Source of the DNA: Negadavirga shengliensis
Lineage (GTDB): Bacteria > Bacteroidota > Bacteroidia > Cytophagales > Cyclobacteriaceae
Direction of reading: 5' to 3'
Assembly (NCBI RefSeq): GCF_042652345.1
Contig: NZ_JBHSJJ010000017.1
Span: 62,001 to 126,000, forward strand
Length of the DNA: 64,000 bases
The notes under the pieces are model-generated. The model made no database searches and was not told the DNA's origin. It worked only from the letters and a program-made list of their open reading frames with translations. The position numbers and the translations under genes are program-made. Positions within the stretch are counted from its first letter, which is position 1, and each line of letters starts with the position of its first letter. This document shows, piece after piece, positions 18,290-25,008 of this stretch.

Positions 18290-18757
18290 ATGTTACACAC
18301 CACATTCATACATGCGTTGGCCAAGGCGCTCGCGCTTGTTACCCTTTGTCTGTTGGGACTTGCTTTTACGACAAAGGCAGGATTAGACGGTTATGAGATT
18401 TATCTCAACGATCAACTCATTCTAAAACAGTACGTGAACCAGCCTTTGGATCTGAGAAAGCTCCAGTTGGAGAAAGCGGACCCCAATGACCAGTTGCGCA
18501 TTTACTATACCCATTGCCACATTGACGGCGCAGGGACGGGCAGAAGCATTGCCGTCAAAGATCAAAAAGGACGTATTCTGAAGCAATGGGAATTTATGGA
18601 TGTGGCCGACTCCCGTACAAGTGCGGTTATGGTTATACCTGTGAAAGAACTGTTGCAGCTGGAAAAGAGCCATGTCCATCATGACCTTACGCTCCATTAT
18701 ACCGCCAAGGAACTTTTTGAAGGAGAGACTTTTCTTGCTTCTTTCCGGCTGGACTAG
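18290..18757 (+). CDS. Small secreted protein of unknown function
   Basis: 155 residues with an N-terminal signal or anchor (HALAKALALVTLCLLGLAFTTKA). The mature part begins GLDGYEIYLNDQLILKQYVN and has a short CH pair in YTHCHIDGAGTG, then RSIAVKDQKGRILKQWEF and a histidine-rich KSHVHHDLTLHY. It ends with ETFLASFRLD. It looks like one beta-rich domain, and I do not recognise the family beyond similar small hypothetical proteins found beside LytTR genes in Bacteroidota. Transcribed divergently from the membrane LytTR regulator and followed by a hairpin at 18847-18883. Confidence 0.7.
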   Translation: MLHTTFIHALAKALALVTLCLLGLAFTTKAGLDGYEIYLNDQLILKQYVNQPLDLRKLQLEKADPNDQLRIYYTHCHIDGAGTGRSIAVKDQKGRILKQWEFMDVADSRTSAVMVIPVKELLQLEKSHVHHDLTLHYTAKELFEGETFLASFRLD

Positions 18758-18846
18758 CATGGGAACCGGGGGATGGGTGAACAGCCCCGGACACTTCCGG
18801 GAACGGCTTTTTTACAAAAACGTCCCTAACTCACGTTAAATAAAGC

Positions 18847-18884
18847 AAATTGCCTTTGATTGTTTATACAATCAGGGCAATTTT
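18847..18884. terminator. Bulged terminator hairpin next to the displaced tmRNA end
   Basis: AAATTGCCTTTGATTGT (18847-18863) pairs with ACAATCAGGGCAATTT (18868-18883) with a single-base bulge and a TTTA-type loop, followed by a T on the plus strand. It can end the 18290 gene. It also lies 34 bases beyond the duplicated tmRNA 3' end, exactly where the original ssrA terminator would have been before the insertion. Confidence 0.65.
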
Positions 18885-18917
18885 CCTGATCGACAGCCGC
18901 TGGCGTAGTTCAAGTTG

Positions 18918-18942
18918 GTGGGGCTGGCGGGAATCGAACCCG
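18918..18942 (-). repeat. Displaced copy of the tmRNA 3' end (att-like direct repeat)
   Basis: GTGGGGCTGGCGGGAATCG followed by AACCCG is a 25-base direct repeat of 21145-21169, the T-arm and acceptor end of tmRNA, with one mismatch at its fifth base. There is no anticodon arm or 5' half here, so this is not a tRNA gene. The placement, distal fragment at one end and intact tmRNA at the other, is what site-specific integration into the 3' end of ssrA leaves behind. Confidence 0.8.
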
Positions 18943-19006
18943 AACCAATGAGGAAAATAAGGCGTATTTCTAATTTTAGTATATTTGGATGGTAAATATA
19001 AGGCTT

Positions 19007-19312
19007 ATGGTAGATTTGATTAAAGATAATCAGGAAGCATTAATAAAGCTTTGCCAACAATATCACGCTCAAACCATGCACGTTTTTGGATCAGCCTCCA
19101 CCAACCATTTTCATGAATTCGGTGATGTGGATATTTTAATTTCCTTTAAGGAAATTCCCATTGAAAAATATACGGATAATTATTTTTGTCTTCATGAAGA
19201 ATTGGAGCAATTATTCGGTCGGAAGGTAGATCTGATCGCTGAAAGGTCATTGAGTAATCCCTGTTTTATTAAAAGGGTAGAGGACACCAAGCAGTTACTT
19301 TATGCAGCATGA
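19007..19312 (+). CDS. MNT-type nucleotidyltransferase, antitoxin of an MNT/HEPN pair
   Basis: About 101 residues from ATG 19007; an in-frame ATG at 18989 is also possible, but 19007 has AAGG upstream. The minimal nucleotidyltransferase motif is present: MHVFGSAST followed by GDVDILISF, that is GS(A) with the DxD metal ligands. RKVDLIAERSLSNP follows and carries the third carboxylate. In MntA/HepT systems this protein adds AMP units to the HEPN toxin and neutralises it. The next frame starts at 19302, overlapping this one by 11 bases, as in typical mntA-hepT operons, but it is truncated. Located in the A+T-rich insertion beside tmRNA. Confidence 0.85.
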   Translation: MVDLIKDNQEALIKLCQQYHAQTMHVFGSASTNHFHEFGDVDILISFKEIPIEKYTDNYFCLHEELEQLFGRKVDLIAERSLSNPCFIKRVEDTKQLLYAA

Positions 19313-19397
19313 TGTCAGAAAATATCTTTTGGACATTTCCACTTCAATCGATTCAATCAACGATTTTATTGAAAGCAGGAAAAACTTTAGTGAATAG
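19302..19397 (+). pseudogene. Truncated HEPN (DUF86/HepT-like) toxin start
   Basis: 31 codons, MQHDVRKYLLDISTSIDSIN then DFIESRKNFSE, ending at TAG 19395-19397. This is the opening of a DUF86/HEPN toxin (normally about 110-120 residues); the usual continuation with the RxxxxY/H active site (R-phi-x-x-x-H) is absent in all frames downstream. The start overlaps the end of the MNT gene by 11 bases. The toxin must be inactive, leaving the antitoxin alone. Confidence 0.7.
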
Positions 19398-19399
19398 GA

Positions 19400-19800
19400 A
19401 TGAAATAAGTTATATACGTTGATTGATCGTATCATGTAGGATACATTTTTTTAATTAAAACGTATCGTATGTGATACGTTTATGAAGATTTTTCGTATCT
19501 CGATGACCTGGAATACGGTACCGCAGGGAAGATTCCACGCTGGCTCTTCGGATTTCTGTATTGATATTGATTTGTTTTCTCAGACAAGCCGTTCATATTA
19601 TAAAGGCAGCGCAAGTCCCAGTGGTTATTTAATTGAGGGTTTAGGAAGTAGGTGGAGGAAAAAAGATGCTTTTGAATGAAATTTTTACGGAAGAAAAAGC
19701 TTTGGTTAGGGATGGTAAATATCATTTAGTTTTTGAAATACCCCTAATTTCCATTTAATTGCAGGATAGCACTTTTAAAAGCAATTGTTTATTCTTTAAT
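19400..19800. other. A+T-rich gap between MNT/HEPN remnant and Hsd scar
   Basis: About 400 bases holding the GTATC repeats at the left. A 65-codon open frame at 19482-19679 and an overlapping minus-strand frame match nothing I recognise and lack a good ribosome binding site. I treat the stretch as degraded DNA or the original regulatory region of the lost restriction-modification operon. Confidence 0.4.
19429..19499. promoter_or_regulatory. GTATC-N6-GATAC operator-like repeats with 33-bp period
   Basis: Two inverted repeats, GTATC-ATGTAG-GATAC at 19429-19444 and GTATC-GTATGT-GATAC at 19462-19477, lie exactly 33 bp apart. A third half-site GTATC follows at 19495-19499, again 33 bp on. The identical 6-base spacer and three-helical-turn spacing look like cooperative binding sites of a dimeric repressor, of the kind found before restriction-modification or toxin-antitoxin genes. 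No cognate regulator is visible in the insertion. Confidence 0.5.
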
Positions 19801-20082
19801 ATGACACAAGAACTCGTAAAAACCCTCTGGGTTACAGCTGATAAGCTCGGTAACAATATGGATGCTGTGGAGTACAAGCATGTGGTTTTAGGATTGATAT
19901 TTCTCAAAATTGAAATAAAACATATTCTCAGAAAACATGGCTATCCACCAGACATGCAGGAAAAAGCTACTGAGACAGTATTAGAGCAGGCCAAGATGAT
20001 GGCGAATATGATAGATAAGGAAATAAAGCTGTACCCAGACGGCAATTCAGATCGTGATTGGGGTATGGCTGCGGAGGATTAG
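19801..20082 (+). pseudogene. HsdM-HsdR fusion scar: remnant of a type I restriction-modification operon
   Basis: 93 codons. Residues 1-36 (MTQELVKTLWVTADKLGNNM, then DAVEYKHVVLGLIFLK) are the N terminus of a type I methyltransferase HsdM, whose continuation would be a YISDAFEE-type segment. From residue 37 the sequence becomes IEIKHILRKHGYPPDMQEKA and TETVLEQAKMMANM, which is the C-terminal end of HsdR restriction subunits of the DUF3387 type. One frame thus joins the start of the first gene to the end of the last, as a single in-frame deletion of hsdM-hsdS-hsdR would produce. The product cannot methylate or cut. It runs into the next gene with one base between stop and ATG. Confidence 0.75.
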
Positions 20083-20083
20083 T

Positions 20084-20899
20084 ATGAAAGACTTAAATAA
20101 GAGCTTCATTAAGAAAAGTGCAATCGTTTTAGCCTGTTGTGTTCCTTGTTTAATTCTTCTCCCATTGGCACATAATTTAGCCCATTACTTTTTTGAAGGT
20201 GAGGCAAAATACAGTTTGGTTGAATACGGAGCTTTTGTAGGAGGTGTTGCTGGGCCAATAGCAGCATTGGCAGGATTCCTGTTTGTTTACCTGTCTTTTG
20301 AGGGACAGCAACAGCAATTCCACCAAACAAAGACAGATGAAATGTTTTTTAAGCTTTTTGATTCATATCTAAAGGCTCGAAATGACACAAAGTTCAAGAA
20401 TAAAATAGCTGGTAAAGATATTTTTGGGGACTATGCTTTTAAATATATACTGGAAAGCATGAGGAAATGGGTAAAAGAAAGATGGATAAAGGATTATAAA
20501 ACAGAAGAGTTGCAGCAGAAATTTAAAAATGATTCAGGTTATGATTGGATTGAAAAACCGCCTGATTTTAAGGAATCAGAAATGACAAGGTTTGATCTGG
20601 AAAAATTTCTGAAGATCAATGACAATGAAGAGTATTACGGAATCTATAATAGAAGTTTCGAATTACTGATCAACTATTGTTTTGAAAATAAATTAGAAAG
20701 TTATTTGACTCTAATTGAGTCTTCCATGGGGAAATACGAAAGAATTTATCAATATTATAATTGCAGCTCAAGAATTGATCCCCCTATAGAGACTTTTTTA
20801 GAGAGTAATAGATTTTTGAGAAGTGTCAGCAAAAAACATCTGGAACAATATGCTTTTGGAGTTCTGTTTTGGTATAAAGAAGAGCTGGGAGAAGAATAA
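20084..20899 (+). CDS. Putative phage abortive infection membrane protein (putAbiC-like)
   Basis: 271 residues from ATG 20084, with GGAGG at 20073-20077 as ribosome binding site. Two N-terminal membrane helices (about residues 12-32 and 45-68, the latter GGVAGPIAALAGFLFVYLSF) are followed by a cytosolic domain starting GQQQQFHQTKTDEMFFKLFD, rich in Lys/Glu, with YYGIYNRSFELLINYCFENK and a C-terminal EQYAFGVLFWYKEEL. This layout is that of the putative abortive-infection family (PF16872-like), often found inside or next to type I restriction operons. The call rests on topology and these segments, so it is moderate. It is the only apparently intact gene besides the MNT gene in the tmRNA-adjacent insertion, and may still work as a phage defence gene. 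Confidence 0.6.
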   Translation: MKDLNKSFIKKSAIVLACCVPCLILLPLAHNLAHYFFEGEAKYSLVEYGAFVGGVAGPIAALAGFLFVYLSFEGQQQQFHQTKTDEMFFKLFDSYLKARNDTKFKNKIAGKDIFGDYAFKYILESMRKWVKERWIKDYKTEELQQKFKNDSGYDWIEKPPDFKESEMTRFDLEKFLKINDNEEYYGIYNRSFELLINYCFENKLESYLTLIESSMGKYERIYQYYNCSSRIDPPIETFLESNRFLRSVSKKHLEQYAFGVLFWYKEELGEE

Positions 20900-21096
20900 A
20901 TAAAGGAATCCAGCATTTTCATTTTAATTATCCCCCTAAGTGAAATCTTAAAAAAACTGTAACCATCAATAGGCCTATTTTAATGGCCTGAAATAATTTC
21001 CTAATAAATTCGATATAGCAATCCACATTTCCGGAGACCCTGATTTGATTCCCCCATTTGTGCAATCCGTAAAAACCCCGATTAACCACCCCATAC

Positions 21097-21142
21097 AAAA
21101 AACTTCCCCTCCCCTGGGACTCCGGGGGAGGGGAAGTTTTTT
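21097..21142 (-). terminator. Strong terminator of tmRNA
   Basis: A perfect 18-bp stem, AAAAAACTTCCCCTCCCC (21097-21114) and its complement at 21125-21142, with a 10-base loop. Read on the minus strand it comes directly after the tmRNA 3' end and finishes in six U residues. Because the stem also ends in TTTTTT on the plus strand it can act in both directions. Confidence 0.92.
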
Positions 21143-21145
21143 AAG

Positions 21146-21551
21146 TGGAGCTGGCGGGAATCGAACCCGCGTCCAGATAGGGAAATCCCGTACCGTCTAC
21201 ATGCTTAGTCACCTGTTGGGTTTTCGACCAAACAACGCTGGGTGACACACCTGTGTTTGGCTTAGCCACTGGTCTTAGCCCTGCTTAGTAGCCTCACAGG
21301 GAGCAGCGTCATCATTTCGACACCCCAGAATCAACCCGGAAAACGCGGCGGGTTGCGGGATGTGGCCGGGGAATCCCAGGTGTGGGACTCGACCCTTTAA
21401 GCGTTATCTAAATCCCCGTAGGGTTAGATTAGGCAGCCATGGCGTAATTAGATTCGCCAATTATGGTTCGTATGAATCTTTCAAGGCCGTACATACTCCA
21501 GCCTGCATGCGAGCCCAGTATTCACACCTACTGTCAAAACCGGACAGCCCC
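21146..21551 (-). ncRNA. ssrA: tmRNA (transfer-messenger RNA)
   Basis: Minus-strand RNA of about 406 nt. Its 5' end GGGGCTG (complement of 21545-21551) pairs with CAGCTCC at the 3' end (21147-21153), with discriminator A at 21146; CCA is not encoded. The T arm reads GGGTTCGATTCCC. The tag frame at 21429-21458 encodes GESNYAMAA then TAA, matching the Bacteroidota tag type ending in YAMAA. tmRNA with SmpB rescues ribosomes stalled on broken messages and tags the product for proteolysis. The 3' end has also served as an integration site: a 25-base copy of it lies at 18918. Confidence 0.95.
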
Positions 21552-21552
21552 A

Positions 21553-21583
21553 TTAGCATAATAAAAGACAAAAATAGATCAAA
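21553..21583 (-). promoter_or_regulatory. Bacteroidota-type promoter of ssrA
   Basis: On the minus strand TTTG (complement of 21580-21583) is followed by 19 bases and then TATGCTAA (complement of 21553-21560), and the mature 5' GGGG of tmRNA begins two bases later. The spacing matches the -33 TTTG / -7 TAnnTTTG promoter of Bacteroidota, although the -7 box is only partly consensus. Confidence 0.5.
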
Positions 21584-21845
21584 TTTGGTTCCCCTTCCCC
21601 AATAAATCACAAAATAAAAAAAATCCAAAACCGGACCTCAAGGGCAAATAGGGTTAAACACCGGACGGATAATTGAATCCGGTGCGGTGAGGTGCCCGAT
21701 GAAGGTTAAAATTCACGAGGAAGAACTTTGATTTTTTATTATATTGCTCAAGGTTTTTAGTTCAGCGATTGGGCAGGGACCCCGGTTCCGGGTTGCCTTT
21801 TCAGCGTGGCTACACCGTCTTTAACCCCATTTCACCTATTGGACT

Positions 21846-23513
21846 ATGAAAAAAGCTTACTCCATTTTATTGCTGATTCTTGTTTTTGGCTTCGGCAATT
21901 CCTGCCTTTTTGCCCAAAAACTCCCTTCCGGACCCCAGGTGCTGACTTTTCACTCGGAGGCGGACGACACCGAGCAGCCGTATGCCCTGTACCTGCCCCC
22001 GGATTTTGATGAAAACAGGTCCTATCCCTTCGTCATGATGCTTCACGGTGCCGGATCCAACCACCGCCTTGCGCTCAAAAGGGTGTTTGGCAAATCCAAC
22101 AAACCCGGGGAAACGGATGTGGAAGCCAGCCGCTACTTTCAGCCTTGGGACGATGTGGAATATATTGTGGCGGCCCCCTATGCCAGGGGCACCGCGGGAT
22201 ACCGGGGGATACCCGAAATGGATGTATATGCCGTGCTGGATGATGTAAAGAGCAGGTTCAAAATAGACGAAAACCGCACCTACCTTACAGGCCTTTCCAT
22301 GGGAGGGGGCGGTACGCTTTGGATCGGATTGACCCGCCCTGATCTATGGGCTGCCATAGCTCCTGTATGTCCTGCACCCCCTCAGGGCGCCAGAGAAATG
22401 ATAGGCAATGCCCTGAATTTGCCGGTTCGCTTTTTCCACGGAGATGCGGACCCGGCGGTGCCTGTGCAGGGAAGCCGGGACTGGGTGGCAGAAATGCAGG
22501 CTTTGGGCATCAACGTGGAAATGGAAGAATACGAAGGGGTGAAGCATGACAGCTGGGTCAATGCCTATGAGGGAGGCCGGATATTCGAATGGTTTGACCA
22601 GTGGACCAGAAATCCTTATCCAGAGAAGGTTTATTTATCTACCAGGCAGTTGAAATACGGAAAAGCCTATTGGGTGGAAGCGAAACAGATTGTACCGGGA
22701 AGGCTTGCCACCGTGGAAGCCGAAGTGGCTGGAGAAAATAAAATAAAAGTGACCACGGAGAATTTGCTGGCATTTTCCCTGGATGCCGGAAACCATCCCC
22801 ATATAGGCGGTGGTGAGGTGGAGGTGGATATAGACGGCCAAACCGTTCAAGCTGGTGGAAAGGGAAAATGGTCTTTTATAAAATCCGGTAACCAATGGCA
22901 AAAAGGGGAACCCGCTGTTGGAGGGCTGGCCAAAATAAAGGGACAGGAAGGGCCCATTTTTGAGGCGTTTTCAGGAAGGCATGTGTATGTATACGGTACG
23001 GAAGACGATCCGGGTGAAGAAGAAGTGGCCAAAAGAAGAGCGGTCGCCCTGGAAGCGGCCAACTGGTCAGTGTATAGAGGCGAATTCTTAGGGAGAATAA
23101 TGTTTTTCCCCCGCGTAATTTCGGACAAAGAAGTAAGACCAAGTGATTTGGAAACAGCGAACCTGATACTGTTCGGAACGAAAGAGACCAACAAATGGAT
23201 CAGAGAATGGGCTGATCAACTTCCCTTACATTTGTCTTCCGGCTCCGATGGCCTTGGTCTTTTTTATATTTATCCCATAAATAACCGGTATGTGGTGGTT
23301 TCTTCCGGTCTGCCCTGGTGGGGCGGTAGACAAAGCCAGGGGTTTTCGTTTGTCTCCCAGGCCCACGGGGTTTTGCCCAATTTCAAAGACTTTGTTTTGT
23401 TCAATGGCTCCACGGACACGGTGATGGCTGATGGCCATTTTGACTTGGATTGGAATTTGATCCCCGGAGATAGGGACAAGCTTGAAAAGAGTGGGAGGGT
23501 GACATTGAAATAA
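21846..23513 (+). CDS. Exported alpha/beta-hydrolase (esterase/prolyl-oligopeptidase-like) with unknown C-terminal domain
   Basis: 555 residues with a signal peptide (MKKAYSILLLILVFGFGNSCLFAQ). Residues 30-255 form an alpha/beta hydrolase: oxyanion segment MMLHGAGSN, nucleophile elbow GLSMGGGG, acid in FHGDADPAVP, and His in GVKHDSWVNA. This is the polyhydroxybutyrate-depolymerase/acetyl-xylan-esterase-like arrangement. The following 300 residues (from about 260) carry beta-rich stretches and a segment EEEVAKRRAVALEAANWSVY, then NLILFGTKETNKWI, a layout seen in exported carbohydrate esterase/peptidase relatives but without an assigned activity. The gene for a DASS symporter starts 49 bases after the stop, so esterase and carboxylate uptake may be linked. 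Confidence 0.8.
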   Translation: MKKAYSILLLILVFGFGNSCLFAQKLPSGPQVLTFHSEADDTEQPYALYLPPDFDENRSYPFVMMLHGAGSNHRLALKRVFGKSNKPGETDVEASRYFQPWDDVEYIVAAPYARGTAGYRGIPEMDVYAVLDDVKSRFKIDENRTYLTGLSMGGGGTLWIGLTRPDLWAAIAPVCPAPPQGAREMIGNALNLPVRFFHGDADPAVPVQGSRDWVAEMQALGINVEMEEYEGVKHDSWVNAYEGGRIFEWFDQWTRNPYPEKVYLSTRQLKYGKAYWVEAKQIVPGRLATVEAEVAGENKIKVTTENLLAFSLDAGNHPHIGGGEVEVDIDGQTVQAGGKGKWSFIKSGNQWQKGEPAVGGLAKIKGQEGPIFEAFSGRHVYVYGTEDDPGEEEVAKRRAVALEAANWSVYRGEFLGRIMFFPRVISDKEVRPSDLETANLILFGTKETNKWIREWADQLPLHLSSGSDGLGLFYIYPINNRYVVVSSGLPWWGGRQSQGFSFVSQAHGVLPNFKDFVLFNGSTDTVMADGHFDLDWNLIPGDRDKLEKSGRVTLK

Positions 23514-23562
23514 TAGCGTTTTACAGGAAAACAATAAGCTTTAGGAGCAAAAGCACGTTGCC

Positions 23563-24981
23563 ATGTTTGACAGTGATTCCCGCTATGCGGCTCTAAAATG
23601 GTACCGGAAGTTGAAATTGGGGTGGATATTCAATACCTCCACTTTTTTTGGAAACCTTCTGATCGCCATGATCATCACCTATTTCTTCAGAAAGCTGGGG
23701 TATGGCATTGCTGTGGACTTTGTGTTTTTAGTGGGCATACTGTCTATAGGTTTGTGGATCACGGAGGCCATTCCCCCATTTGCAGTGGGTATATTTATCA
23801 TCGCCATACTGTTGGTAGGCTTTAGCACGGATTTTTTGTTTGAAAAAACCGCTCCGCCGGAGCTTTTCGTAGGCACCTGGACCAGCAATGTGATATGGCT
23901 GTTGCTGGGTGGGTTTTTCCTGGCAAAGGGCATGAGCATGGTGGAATTGGACCGGCAGCTTTTCAGGTTTACGGTGAAAAGGTTCGGCCAAAAACCTGAA
24001 AGACTGCTGCTGGGCTTGATGATGACCACCGCCTTGGCCAGTATGGTCATGTCCAACACAGCCACCACGGCGATGATGGTTTCATCCATCGTGCCCTTGG
24101 TACACCTTCTGGGGAAAGAATCGGGATATTCCAAAGCCCTGATGACAGCCATCCCTGCCTCTGCTTCGGTGGGCGGCATCGGCACGATCATCGGCAGTAC
24201 GCCGAATGCCATTGCCGTAGGGGCTTTGCAGGAAAAAGGGATCAGCCTCACCTTTGTGGATTGGATGCTGGTGGGGTTTCCCTCAGGCCTGTTTTTGGTT
24301 TGGGTGTTTTGGAAATTTTTGTGCAAAATATATGATTTTTCTGACGTGCAACTTGACTTGGAGAAATTGCCCAAAAGGAAGGGTGAAGTTGACCCTTTAA
24401 AGAAAAGGGCCGTTATTTTTACCTTGGTATTGACCATCATGATGTGGCTTACAGAGCCTTTGCACGGTATCCCGGTGGCGGCTACTTCAGCCATTCCCAT
24501 TGTTTTGCTCACCATGACCCAGGTCATCCATTCCGAACAGGTAAGGACTTTGCCCTGGGATACCCTGATGCTGGTGGCGGGGGGCCTGGCTTTGGGGATA
24601 GCCCTGGTGGATGTGGGCTTGGCTGACATCGTGATGGGTAAAATCAATGAACTGCCGATTCACATTGTTTTTGTGGCCCTGCTGTTTTGTGGCATTGGGG
24701 TGCTGCTTTCCAACGTGATGAGCAATACAGCCGCGGCTTCCATTTTGGTGCCTCTCGGTGTCGCACTTCCCGGCTTCTATGGAATCGCCGTGCCTGTGAT
24801 GGTGGCAATCAGTTGTTCCTGCTCTTTGTTGCTTCCCGTTTCGACTCCCTCTAATGCCATTTCCTATGCAACAGGTCTGATAGAGCAGAAAGATTTTAGA
24901 ACCGGGGGGCTGTTTTTTATCGTGATGGGGCCATTGGTGGCTTTTATCGGTGTGATGGCTTGGGTGTGGATGTATTCATGA
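23563..24981 (+). CDS. SLC13/DASS family sodium:anion symporter
   Basis: 472 residues, about 11-12 membrane helices. The two repeats typical of DASS carriers each carry the substrate-site motif: MSNTATTAMMVSSIVP at about 162-177 and LSNVMSNTAAASILVPLG at about 380-397. GIGTIIGSTPNAIAVG and the C-terminal SCSLLLPVSTPSNAISYATG supply the remaining sodium- and substrate-binding loops. Members import di- and tricarboxylates or sulphate with sodium. The position right behind the esterase gene suggests uptake of an organic acid, which is inference. The inner-membrane location is clear. Minus-strand open frames opposite it are shadows of the biased codon pattern. Confidence 0.93.
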   Translation: MFDSDSRYAALKWYRKLKLGWIFNTSTFFGNLLIAMIITYFFRKLGYGIAVDFVFLVGILSIGLWITEAIPPFAVGIFIIAILLVGFSTDFLFEKTAPPELFVGTWTSNVIWLLLGGFFLAKGMSMVELDRQLFRFTVKRFGQKPERLLLGLMMTTALASMVMSNTATTAMMVSSIVPLVHLLGKESGYSKALMTAIPASASVGGIGTIIGSTPNAIAVGALQEKGISLTFVDWMLVGFPSGLFLVWVFWKFLCKIYDFSDVQLDLEKLPKRKGEVDPLKKRAVIFTLVLTIMMWLTEPLHGIPVAATSAIPIVLLTMTQVIHSEQVRTLPWDTLMLVAGGLALGIALVDVGLADIVMGKINELPIHIVFVALLFCGIGVLLSNVMSNTAAASILVPLGVALPGFYGIAVPVMVAISCSCSLLLPVSTPSNAISYATGLIEQKDFRTGGLFFIVMGPLVAFIGVMAWVWMYS

Positions 24982-25008
24982 GAATTTTCAATACCTGATC
25001 GCTCGGCA

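Larger units (their letters stand above)
18918..21169. mobile_element. Degraded genomic island (defence remnant) integrated at ssrA
   Basis: About 2.2 kb of visibly A+T-rich DNA bounded by 25-base direct repeats of the tmRNA 3' end (18918-18942 and 21145-21169). Contents are an MNT antitoxin, truncated HEPN toxin, operator-like repeats, HsdM-HsdR deletion scar and a putAbiC-like gene. The tmRNA 3' end is a well-known target of tyrosine recombinases, and intact ssrA at one end plus a 3' fragment at the other is the standard product. No integrase gene is left, so the element is presumably immobile. Confidence 0.65.

Noticed and set aside
18918..18942. Possible tRNA gene 3' end (T arm and acceptor sequence, minus strand)
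   Set aside because: There is no anticodon or D arm on the 5' side, and the sequence is nearly identical to the tmRNA end at 21145. It is better explained as a displaced ssrA fragment.
19482..19725. Short overlapping frames on both strands in the island gap
   Set aside because: Neither has a convincing ribosome binding site or a family match; the stretch looks degraded.
23679..24647. 322-codon minus-strand frame opposite the DASS symporter
   Set aside because: The composition is that of an antisense shadow of a membrane protein (Ser/Pro/Ile-rich), with no domain and no ribosome binding site.
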